A stretch of 64,000 nt of DNA, taken from assembly GCA_041690635.1 (NCBI GenBank), contig JAWLGZ010000003.1, forward strand, positions 1-64,000. The letters run 5' to 3'. Under the pieces are notes generated by a model. It saw nothing but the letters and a program-made list of their open reading frames with translations. It did not search any database and was not told where the DNA came from. Shown here in pieces: positions 56,260 to 62,597 of this stretch. The stretch comes from JAWLGZ01 sp041690635 (GTDB lineage Bacteria > Pseudomonadota > Gammaproteobacteria > Thiohalomonadales > Thiohalomonadaceae). Each line of letters starts with the position of its first letter. Position 1 is the stretch's first letter. Made by a program: the position numbers and the translations under genes.

Positions 56260-57435
56260 ATGGACGACGCCAACCGACCCGCAGCACCTGCCAAGCGCCC
56301 TCTCCGCACCGGAATACTCGCGGTCTGGGGGCTGTTCCTGCTCGTCGCCCTCGCCTGGCTCTTCCACTACCTGCTGTTTGCCCGGCATCAGGTCGTCACC
56401 GACAACGCCTACGTACGCGCCGACACGGTGACGGTGACCGCGCGCACCGTCGGCACAGTCGTCGCAGTCCACGCCGACGACACCGACCGGCTGCACAAGG
56501 GACAGTTGCTGATCGAACTGGACGACAGCGATGCCCGCGTCACGGTCGCCCTGGCGGAGGCGGATCTGGCGCAGACCGTGCGACAGGTGCGGGCGCTCCA
56601 TGCGGCGACCCGCGGACTGCGCGCCGAACTGGTGTCCCGCGAGGCTGAACTTGCGCTGGCCAGGCTCGAACTCCAGCACCTGGGGGCCGGTCCCGGTTCG
56701 CTGCAGGCCCGTGAGGCGCTGCGGGGGGCCGAATCGCGGGTGACAGCGGCACGGGCAGCGGTCGCCTCGGCGCACGACCGGTTGGAGAAGAATCTCGCCC
56801 AGATCGCGGGCAGCACAATTGCGGGCCATCCTGCCGTACTCACCGCGGCGGCCCGCGTGCGCGAGGAGTGGCTGCACCTGCAGCGCACCGGCATCCGAAC
56901 ACCGGTAGCCGGCTTCATGGCCAATCGCTCGGTGCATGTCGGCGAACGGGTGGCGCCGGGCCAGCCGCTGCTGACGGTGGTCCCGCTGGATGCGGTTTGG
57001 GTGGCGGCAACCTTCGGTGAGAAGCAGATGGGAAAACTGCGCATCGGCCAGCCGGCTACCCTGACAGCGGATATCTACGGCAACGAGGCGGTTTTCACCG
57101 GGCAGGTGGCGGGACTCGGTGTCGGTACCGACAACGCCTTTTCACCGACGGAGAGACAGAGCGGCGATGGGTGGGTACGCATGGAACAGCGGGTGCCGGT
57201 CCGCATTGCCCTCGACCCGGAACCGCTGGAGGCACACCCGCTGCGGATCGGTCTCTCCATGACCGTGGAGGTGAACACGCGCGACCTGTCGGGACCGCAC
57301 CTGCGGGGGGCGCCCCGTGAACAGCCGCTGATCCGCACCGATCTCCATGAAGAGGCCCAGGAACACGCCGAGGCGCGCATCACTGCCATCATCCGCGAAC
57401 AGCTTGGACCGGACGCGGAGCAGATTCCCCGCTAG
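56260..57435 (+). CDS. HlyD/EmrA-family membrane fusion protein, orphan
   Basis: This 391-residue inner-membrane-anchored adaptor has a TM helix near residues 20-42 (AVWGLFLLVALAWLFHYLLFA). It is followed by the EmrA signature VTDNAYVRADTVTVTARTVGTV, a coiled-coil hairpin (LARLELQHLGAGPGSLQAREAL...) and a beta-barrel domain with RTPVAGFMANRSVHVGERVAPGQPLL. EmrA proteins pair with an MFS pump (EmrB), yet none is nearby and the gene appears isolated. The C-terminal 40 residues are charged and extra. The export substrate is unknown. Confidence 0.87.
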   Translation: MDDANRPAAPAKRPLRTGILAVWGLFLLVALAWLFHYLLFARHQVVTDNAYVRADTVTVTARTVGTVVAVHADDTDRLHKGQLLIELDDSDARVTVALAEADLAQTVRQVRALHAATRGLRAELVSREAELALARLELQHLGAGPGSLQAREALRGAESRVTAARAAVASAHDRLEKNLAQIAGSTIAGHPAVLTAAARVREEWLHLQRTGIRTPVAGFMANRSVHVGERVAPGQPLLTVVPLDAVWVAATFGEKQMGKLRIGQPATLTADIYGNEAVFTGQVAGLGVGTDNAFSPTERQSGDGWVRMEQRVPVRIALDPEPLEAHPLRIGLSMTVEVNTRDLSGPHLRGAPREQPLIRTDLHEEAQEHAEARITAIIREQLGPDAEQIPR

Positions 57436-57498
57436 ATTAGACCAAGTCTTAACATCTGTTATCATCTGCCCCCGATCCCTGAACGGAGAAACAGGACA

Positions 57499-58005
57499 AT
57501 GCCTATTGCCTTGGCGCGCCTGGCTACGGCGGCCGTTATTGCCGCCTCCCTGGCGCTGACACCTGCGGCCCATGCCGACTCGGACTGGAGGAAGAGTGCG
57601 CCCCAGGAGGAGAAGATCCAGAAGTTGGTGGAGGTGATGCCCTCGACCGCGAACCTCATGCTCGAAGTCGGCGCACGCTACAGACACCTCTACTGGGCGG
57701 CAAAACTGGGCAGGTGGGAGTTCGCGGCCTATCAGGCCGAAGAGATCGAGGCACTCATCGAAACCCTCCAGATCACCCGGCCGGGACGCGCGCAGACCGC
57801 TGCTGTCTTTCTGGAGATGGCCTACCCCGAGATCACCGACGCAGCCGAATCGGGCGAGTGGCAGCGCTTCGAAAAGGCGTTTCAGCGGCTGCGCCAGGAG
57901 TGCCTCGCCTGTCACGCCGCCAACGAGCACGCCTTTATCACTCTGCCCGAGGTCCCACCGCGCTCCACCAGTCCCGTGCTTCACGGGCTTGAGCCGAGCG
58001 AGTAA
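57499..58005 (+). CDS. Exported CXXCH protein, cytochrome c'-like helical bundle
   Basis: This 168-residue periplasmic protein has a signal peptide (ALARLATAAVIAASLALTPAAHA). The mature part is all helical (EEKIQKLVEVMPSTANLMLEVGARYRHLYWAAKLGRWEFAAYQAEEIEALIETL) with one haem c motif CLACH near residue 135 close to the C-terminus. A single C-terminal haem in a helical bundle suggests a c'-like or cytochrome b562-like fold, but it does not fit the standard family and the distal ligand is unclear. GGAG lies 11 bases upstream of ATG 57499. The redox partner is unknown. Confidence 0.7.
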   Translation: MPIALARLATAAVIAASLALTPAAHADSDWRKSAPQEEKIQKLVEVMPSTANLMLEVGARYRHLYWAAKLGRWEFAAYQAEEIEALIETLQITRPGRAQTAAVFLEMAYPEITDAAESGEWQRFEKAFQRLRQECLACHAANEHAFITLPEVPPRSTSPVLHGLEPSE

Positions 58006-58150
58006 CGGGGACGTCAAGAAATTCAGCCTGTGCGGAGCATGAACGCAAACACAGTGTGAGACTGCGGCACTCCCGCAGTCTTCGTGTTTTTTCCCACTGG
58101 GGCGCCGGCGGGTTAAAGTGGTGTTCGATCCGCAGAGCGCACGCTGCCCG

Positions 58151-58783
58151 ATGGCAACTGAAAACCCGACCGACCCGGATGAGCGATTCACGCCCGTTAC
58201 AGAAGCGCTGGCGACACGCGGCTGGGGTGTCTTTCCGGGTTTCGTCCCGCCGCATGAGACGGAGGCACTCGCCTCCGAATGCCGGGAGTCGTGGCAGTGT
58301 GGCTGCTTTCGCCATGCCGGCGTCGGCCAGGGCGATTCCCTCCAGTTCAGGCCCGAGGTACGCAATGATAAGGTGCTCTGGCTGGACCCTGAGCGGGTCA
58401 CACCAGCCCAGGGGCGCTGGCTGGCGGTACTGGAGGAGTTACGCCGTGCGATAAACCACTCCCTCTATCTGGGGCTGTTCGAGTTCGAGGGCCACTTCGC
58501 CCTCTATCCCCCCGGCAGCTTCTACCGCAAGCATTCCGACCAGTTCCAGGCCATCGGTCTGCGTACCGTCACCGCCATTCTTTACCTCAACGAGAACTGG
58601 CAACCGGAGAATGGGGGACAGCTCCGGATCTACCTCGATGGCGACAACACCGAGCCTTACGTCGACGTACCACCCGAGGCCGGTACCCTGGTCTGCTTTC
58701 TCAGCGCCGACTACCTGCACGAGGTGCTGCCGGCAACGCGCGAGCGGATGAGTGTCACCGGCTGGTTCCGGCGGCGGGAGTGA
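58151..58783 (+). CDS. 2-oxoglutarate/Fe(II)-dependent oxygenase (SM-20/prolyl-hydroxylase like)
   Basis: This 210-residue cytoplasmic protein has a double-stranded beta-helix core: HSDQFQ gives the His-x-Asp iron ligands (residues ~124-126), and YLHEVLPATRERMSVTGWFR gives the distal His and the 2OG-binding Arg. Strand sequences TVTAILYLNENWQPENGGQLRIYLDG match the P4Hc family. It probably hydroxylates a protein or small molecule; the substrate is unknown. ATG 58151 or GTG 58118 could start translation. The region just downstream (58860-59036) carries an independent promoter and riboswitch. Confidence 0.85.
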   Translation: MATENPTDPDERFTPVTEALATRGWGVFPGFVPPHETEALASECRESWQCGCFRHAGVGQGDSLQFRPEVRNDKVLWLDPERVTPAQGRWLAVLEELRRAINHSLYLGLFEFEGHFALYPPGSFYRKHSDQFQAIGLRTVTAILYLNENWQPENGGQLRIYLDGDNTEPYVDVPPEAGTLVCFLSADYLHEVLPATRERMSVTGWFRRRE

Positions 58784-58907
58784 ATACGATCTGGAGGAGC
58801 GCCGGCCGCTTTCCGCGGCACCAGTACGTCCTGTCGTCATCTCTGGCGCGATGCAGGAAAATCGTCCGCGCGGCAAATAAGACGGATGCGATTTTTTTCA
58901 AGTAGCC

Positions 58908-58935
58908 TTTACAACCCACCGCTGTGCGCTAGACA
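58908..58935 (+). promoter_or_regulatory. Predicted promoter of the c-di-GMP riboswitch
   Basis: -35 TTTACA (58908-58913), a 16-base spacer and -10 TAGACA (58930-58935) predict transcription from about 58941, just at the 5' edge of the aptamer. The match is moderate, and the position relative to the riboswitch supports it. Confidence 0.5.
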
Positions 58936-58939
58936 TTGA

Positions 58940-59036
58940 GGGTAGGCCTGACAAAGGCAAACCTGCCGAAAGACAGGGGCGCAAAGCCACCGGCCTAAGG
59001 AATCTTCGGATTCTATGGTCGCGGGGCTGCCAGGTC
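58940..59036 (+). ncRNA. GEMM-I cyclic-di-GMP riboswitch aptamer (orphan)
   Basis: The conserved GEMM-I strings appear in order: AGGCAAACC, the GAAA tetraloop arm CCTGCCGAAAGACAGG, GGCGCAAAGCCACCGGCC followed by TAA, a variable hairpin GGAATCTTCGGATTCT, then GGTCGCGGGGCTGCC as the third helix. GGCCTG (58946-58951) pairs with CAGGTC (59031-59036) to close P1. By alignment with the Vibrio Vc2 aptamer the G that reads the ligand guanine is kept at 58956, so c-di-GMP rather than cGAMP is expected. No plus-strand gene follows for over 2.7 kb; the aptamer faces the 3' end of an opposing gene. Confidence 0.85.
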
Positions 59037-59048
59037 TCCCCCTTTCCC

Positions 59049-59070
59049 AAAGCCGCCTGTGGGGGGCTTG
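59049..59070 (+). terminator. Possible expression-platform hairpin after the riboswitch
   Basis: AAGCCGCC-TGTG-GGGGGCTT forms an 8-bp stem with one G-G mismatch. It is followed by GCCTGCAGGGTTAGTTTT rather than a clean U-tract. It could be the terminator switched by the aptamer. Confidence 0.45.
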
Positions 59071-59079
59071 CCTGCAGGG

Positions 59080-59385
59080 TTAGTTTTCGGGTTTGCCGCA
59101 TTTCCAGCAGAGGGCGAACTGACCTTCGTTCTCTTCACCGCAGTTTTCGCAACGCCATGGTGGCGTCTCATCTGCCTCGGCTGTGAATTCACGCACGAGT
59201 TGTTCCGCCATCGTCGCATCACGCTCGTCCACCCACAGCTCCGGCCAGGTCTCGGTGGGCGGTAGCTCGCCGGCGCCGCCGGAGAGGTATTCGTTGCGGG
59301 TGAAACAATGAATCCCCTCTGCCTCCAGGATATTCCGCAGGTGGCCGACCAGCATGCCGTTCTGTGCTGTATAGACCAGCTTCAT
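59080..59385 (-). CDS. DUF2007-type protein with C-terminal zinc ribbon
   Basis: This 101-residue cytoplasmic protein has residues 1-70 matching the DUF2007 (putative signal transducer/GlnB-like) pattern MKLVYTAQNGMLVGHLRNILEAEGI, then LPPTETWPELWVDERDA. Residues 82-99 are a zinc ribbon CENCGEENEGQFALCWKCG. Its ATG lies inside the stop of the 23-residue peptide gene (ATGA), tying it to copA. The 3' end faces an oncoming c-di-GMP riboswitch. The function is unknown. Confidence 0.85.
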   Translation of the reverse strand: MKLVYTAQNGMLVGHLRNILEAEGIHCFTRNEYLSGGAGELPPTETWPELWVDERDATMAEQLVREFTAEADETPPWRCENCGEENEGQFALCWKCGKPEN

Positions 59386-59453
59386 TTGCTCAGCCAAAAC
59401 CACCAGATAATCAAGCCGATGATCACCAGCCCCGCGATGTTGAGCAGCATCAT
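59382..59453 (-). CDS. 23-residue membrane peptide overlapping copA and the DUF2007 gene
   Basis: The translation is MMLLNIAGLVIIGLIIWWFW followed by LSK, a single hydrophobic helix with an aromatic WWFW end. ATG 59453 overlaps the copA stop (ATGA), and its own TGA overlaps the DUF2007 ATG (ATGA). GGAGG lies seven bases upstream inside copA. Two precise overlaps plus a ribosome-binding site argue that the frame is translated. It may be a small regulatory subunit of the copper ATPase, as known for other P-type ATPases; I can show no homology. Confidence 0.65.
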   Translation of the reverse strand: MMLLNIAGLVIIGLIIWWFWLSK

Positions 59454-61681
59454 CTCCTCTCCTCCGCGCGGAACAGGCGCAGCCGGTTGGCATTGCTGAC
59501 CACGGTGACCGAGGAGGCGGCCATGGCGGCGCCGGCGATCATGGGGTTGAGCAGTACGCCGATGAACGGATAGAGGATGCCCGCAGCGACCGGGATGCCG
59601 AGGGTATTGTAGATGAACGCTCCAAACAGGTTCTGCTTGATGTTGCGCAGGGTGGCTTGGGAGATGGCGATGGCGTCGGCGACGCCGTGCAGGGAGCCGC
59701 GCATCAGGGTGACGTCGGCGCTTTCGATGGCGACGTCGGTGCCGGTGCCGATGGCGAAACCCACGTCGGCGCGCGCTAGGGCCGGGGCGTCGTTGATGCC
59801 GTCGCCCACCATGCCGACGATCTCGCCACGTGCCTGGAGTTCGGCCACCTTGTCGGACTTGTGCTCCGGCAGCACCTCGGCCATCACCTCGTCGATGCCA
59901 ACCGCACGGCCGACCGCCTCGGCGGCGGCTTTGTGGTCGCCGGTGAGCATCACCACCTTGAGCCCTTCCGCCTTCAGCCGCGCCACGGCCGACTTCGAAT
60001 CGGACTTGATGGGGTCGGAGACGGCGACGATGCCCGCGGCACGACCATCCACCGCCAGCACCATCGGGGTCTGCCCGCTGGCCGCCAGTTCGCCGAAGCG
60101 CCCTTCCAGATCGGCGAGGTCGATCCCCTCGTCGCCCATCAGCCGCAGGTTGCCGAACAGAACCGGCGCGCCGTCCAGCTCGGCCCGCACGCCGCGACCG
60201 GTCAGCGCCTCGAAGCCGGTCACCGGTGCACGCGAAATACCCCGCGCCTCGGCGGCGTCCACGATGGCCTGCGCCAGCGGATGCTCCGAGGCCGCTTCCA
60301 CCGATGCGGCGGCACGCAGCAGCCGCGCCTCATCCCAGCCTTCGGCAGGCATCAGCGCGGTCACGGTCGGCTTGCCCGCGGTCACCGTGCCGGTCTTGTC
60401 CAGCACCACGGTGGTCAGGCGCCCCGCCTGCTGCAACGCCTCGCCGTTGCGGATGAGGATGCCGTACTGCGCCGCCTTGCCGACACCGACCATGATGGAG
60501 ATCGGTGTTGCGAGTCCCAGTGCGCAGGGGCAGGCGATGATGAGCACGGTCACGGTGGCGACCACCGCATAGGAGAAGACGGGAGCGGGGCCGAAATTCA
60601 TCCAGGCGAGAAAGGTGATCACCGCCAGGATCATCACCGCCGGGACGAAAACGCCCGCCACTTTGTCCACCAGCCGGCCGATGGCCGGTTTGCTCGCCTG
60701 GGCCTGGCGCACCATCTCGATGATGCGCGCCAGCACCGTCTCCTTGCCGATGCGCTTGGCCTGATAGAGGAAGGTGCCGGGGCCGTTGATGGTGCCGCCC
60801 ACCACCTCGTCGCCGACACCCTTCTCCACCGGCAGCGGCTCGCCGGTCAGCATCGCCTCGTCGACGCTGGAGCCGCCGTCGATGATAATGCCGTCCACCG
60901 GGATCCGTTCGCCGGGGCGCACCCGGAGGGTCTCGTCGAGCCCGACCTCGACGATGGGCACGTCCAGTTCGCGCCCGTCGCGGACCACCCGCGCCGTTTT
61001 CGGTTGCAGGCCGATGAGCCGCTTGATCGCCTCGGAGGTGCGGCTGCGGGCGCGCATCTCCAGCCCCTGCCCCAGATTGATGAAGGCGATGATGAACACC
61101 GCCGCCTCGAAGTAGGCGTGACGCGCCAGGGTGGGCACCGCCTCGGGGAACAGCACCACCGCCATCGAGTAGAGCCAGGCGGCGCCGGTGCCCATGGCGA
61201 TGAGGGTGTCCATGTTGGCGTTGTGGTGACGGAACTGCTTCCAGGCGCCGACGAAGAAGTGACGTCCGGCGTAGTACATCACCGCCGCCGTGATCAAACC
61301 CACGACAAACCACAGAGTGCGCGCGTCGGCAATGTGCGGCAGTAAACCGCCCATCTCCGCGCCCATCAGCGGCACGCCGACCGCCGCGGCCACCGCCGCC
61401 ATACGGAACCGCTTTCGGTAGGCGTCGCGCTCTGCCGCCTCCCGCTCCGCCTGCTCCTCGTCCAGCCCCTTGAGTTCGGCCGCCTCGTAACCCGCATCGA
61501 TCACGGTCTTGATCAGGGTCTCGACCGGGACCGTGCCGCTCACCTGTGCGGTGTGCTCGGCGAAGCTGACCGTCGCCCCCTCGACACCGGGCACCTGCCG
61601 CAGCGCCTTCTCCACCGCCGCCACGCAGCCGGCGCAGCTCATGCCGCCGATGGCCAGCCGATGGACCTGCCTGTCAGTCAT
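59450..61681 (-). CDS. copA: Copper-translocating P1B-type ATPase CopA
   Basis: This 743-residue pump starts MTDRQVHRLAIGGMSCAGCVAAVEKAL with one HMA domain (CAGC). Eight helices include the CPC metal site in ACPCALGLATPISIMVG. The phosphorylation site is VLDKTGTVTAGKPTV, with HP in ASEHPLAQAIVDAAE and hinge VGDGINDAPALARADVG. It exports Cu(I) from the cytosol. ATG 61681 has AAGGA at ten bases; ATG 61702 is also possible. The frame continues to 61780 but that stretch is a heptamer repeat. No CueR-type box is visible upstream. Confidence 0.93.
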   Translation of the reverse strand: MTDRQVHRLAIGGMSCAGCVAAVEKALRQVPGVEGATVSFAEHTAQVSGTVPVETLIKTVIDAGYEAAELKGLDEEQAEREAAERDAYRKRFRMAAVAAAVGVPLMGAEMGGLLPHIADARTLWFVVGLITAAVMYYAGRHFFVGAWKQFRHHNANMDTLIAMGTGAAWLYSMAVVLFPEAVPTLARHAYFEAAVFIIAFINLGQGLEMRARSRTSEAIKRLIGLQPKTARVVRDGRELDVPIVEVGLDETLRVRPGERIPVDGIIIDGGSSVDEAMLTGEPLPVEKGVGDEVVGGTINGPGTFLYQAKRIGKETVLARIIEMVRQAQASKPAIGRLVDKVAGVFVPAVMILAVITFLAWMNFGPAPVFSYAVVATVTVLIIACPCALGLATPISIMVGVGKAAQYGILIRNGEALQQAGRLTTVVLDKTGTVTAGKPTVTALMPAEGWDEARLLRAAASVEAASEHPLAQAIVDAAEARGISRAPVTGFEALTGRGVRAELDGAPVLFGNLRLMGDEGIDLADLEGRFGELAASGQTPMVLAVDGRAAGIVAVSDPIKSDSKSAVARLKAEGLKVVMLTGDHKAAAEAVGRAVGIDEVMAEVLPEHKSDKVAELQARGEIVGMVGDGINDAPALARADVGFAIGTGTDVAIESADVTLMRGSLHGVADAIAISQATLRNIKQNLFGAFIYNTLGIPVAAGILYPFIGVLLNPMIAGAAMAASSVTVVSNANRLRLFRAEERR

Positions 61682-61745
61682 TTGTGCTTTGTCCTTCGTC
61701 ATCTGTTCGCTTGCTTTCCGACCACCGACCACCGACCAATGACCA
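61674..61745 (-). repeat. Heptamer repeat cluster at the copA 5' end
   Basis: In plus-strand order the 7-base units are TTTGTGC, TTTGTCC, TTCGTCA, TCTGTTC, a 9-base break, then CCGACCA three times and ATGACCA. CCGACCA/GTCGGTG and GACAAAG-type units are the same as in the array at 14921-15221, read on the other strand. It covers the copA ribosome-binding region and abuts the ubiT promoter. Confidence 0.85.
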
Positions 61746-61748
61746 ACA

Positions 61749-61762
61749 TTGACCTGGATCAA
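61749..61762 (+). promoter_or_regulatory. FNR box of the ubiT promoter
   Basis: TTGACCTGGATCAA fits TTGAT-N4-ATCAA with one mismatch. Its centre (61755.5) lies about 41.5 bases before the start expected from CATTAT at 61785-61790, the same class II geometry as at ccoN. UbiT works in oxygen-independent ubiquinone synthesis, which fits FNR activation. Confidence 0.75.
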
Positions 61763-61784
61763 CGGGATTGCGCCTGGCACTTGC

Positions 61785-61790
61785 CATTAT
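61785..61790 (+). promoter_or_regulatory. Predicted -10 element of ubiT
   Basis: CATTAT is a 4/6 match to TATAAT. It sets the start near 61797, about 21 bases before the ubiT ATG. Confidence 0.5.
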
Positions 61791-61817
61791 GACGGTTCGA
61801 ACCAATCATTGCCGACC

Positions 61818-62321
61818 ATGTTCCCGAGCAAGTTGCCGCTACTCCCCGTCTCCGCCGGCCTGCGCCTGCTGCCGGATGCCGTCCATGCCGAACTGCTGTC
61901 ACGGCTGTTCAACCATCTGTTGAAGGGGCAGTACCTGCGCGACCAACTGGTGGATCTGGACGGCAAGCGCATCTGCATCGAGATCACCGACACCCGCAAC
62001 CGGATTATCTTCACCGTGCGCGGCACCACCCTGCAGCGGGCCAAAGGCTCCGAATGGGATGTCTGCATCCGCGGTGCCCTGGAGGAGTTCTGGAAGCTGG
62101 CCGCCCGTGCCGAGGACCCGGACACCCTCTTCTTCAACCGCCGCCTCGCCATCGAGGGGGAGACCGAGACCGGGCTCTATCTCAAGAACCTGCTCGACGC
62201 CCTCGACTTTGACCGCGATGCCCATCTGGAGGCGGTGCTGGGGCCGCGCCTCGCCGCCCATGCCCGCCGCCTGCTCGACCGCACCGGAGTGGAGCGGCGA
62301 CTGCGGCGACTGCTGGCGTGA
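61818..62321 (+). CDS. ubiT: UbiT, SCP2-domain factor for anaerobic ubiquinone biosynthesis
   Basis: This 167-residue protein has residues 20-130 forming an SCP2 sterol-carrier-like domain: LLSRLFNHLLKGQYLRDQLVDLDGKRICIEITD, then DVCIRGALEEFWKLAARAEDPDTLFFNRRLAIEGETETGLYLKNLLDALD with the SCP2 signature. It matches YhbT, now UbiT, which binds isoprenoid intermediates of ubiquinone. Its usual partners UbiU and UbiV (U32 proteins) are not in the window. ATG 61818 gives the family N-terminus MFPSKLPLLPVSAGLRLLP. An FNR-type promoter precedes it. Confidence 0.88.
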   Translation: MFPSKLPLLPVSAGLRLLPDAVHAELLSRLFNHLLKGQYLRDQLVDLDGKRICIEITDTRNRIIFTVRGTTLQRAKGSEWDVCIRGALEEFWKLAARAEDPDTLFFNRRLAIEGETETGLYLKNLLDALDFDRDAHLEAVLGPRLAAHARRLLDRTGVERRLRRLLA

Positions 62322-62377
62322 TTTTCTCCATCGGAGAGGCGAATCCCAATACCGTTATCCAGCGCCAGCCATGAAGG

Positions 62378-62470
62378 GTAGGGCGCAATCTTATTGCGCC
62401 GGACAGCGTCTGCGCCGGAGCGCGGCGATTCGAATCCACGCAGCATCGGCGCAATAGGATTGCGCCCTAC
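62378..62470. repeat. 93-bp REP-like inverted repeat GTAGGGCGCAAT...
   Basis: GTAGGGCGCAATC...TTGCGCC at the left and GGCGCAATAGGATTGCGCCCTAC at the right are near-perfect inverses. Each arm also forms its own small hairpin (GGCGCAAT...ATTGCGCC). This two-hairpin BIME-like layout is typical of REP elements. It lies in the convergent gap between ubiT and the LplA-DUF116 gene. Confidence 0.8.
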
Positions 62471-62573
62471 GACCTGATTTTCTTCACCGGAGAGACGCCC
62501 CCCGTAGCCCGGCTCTCCGGGCAAACAGCGGCGAAGCCCCTTCAGCAGTCGGTTGCATCCGTGCCCCATTCAT

Positions 62574-62597
62574 TCGCCCGCAGGGGCGGGCTCCTAC
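62574..62597. repeat. Single REP-like hairpin
   Basis: TCGCCCGCAGGGGCGGGCTCCTAC contains the stem GCCCGC/GCGGGC and the CTCCTAC end shared with other REP copies at 21263 and 22280. It abuts the stop codon of the LplA-DUF116 gene and may act as its terminator. Confidence 0.6.

Noticed and set aside
59059..59265. Plus-strand frame just after the c-di-GMP riboswitch as the regulated gene
   Set aside because: It starts at GTG without a ribosome-binding site and is antisense to the zinc-ribbon protein with no family resemblance.
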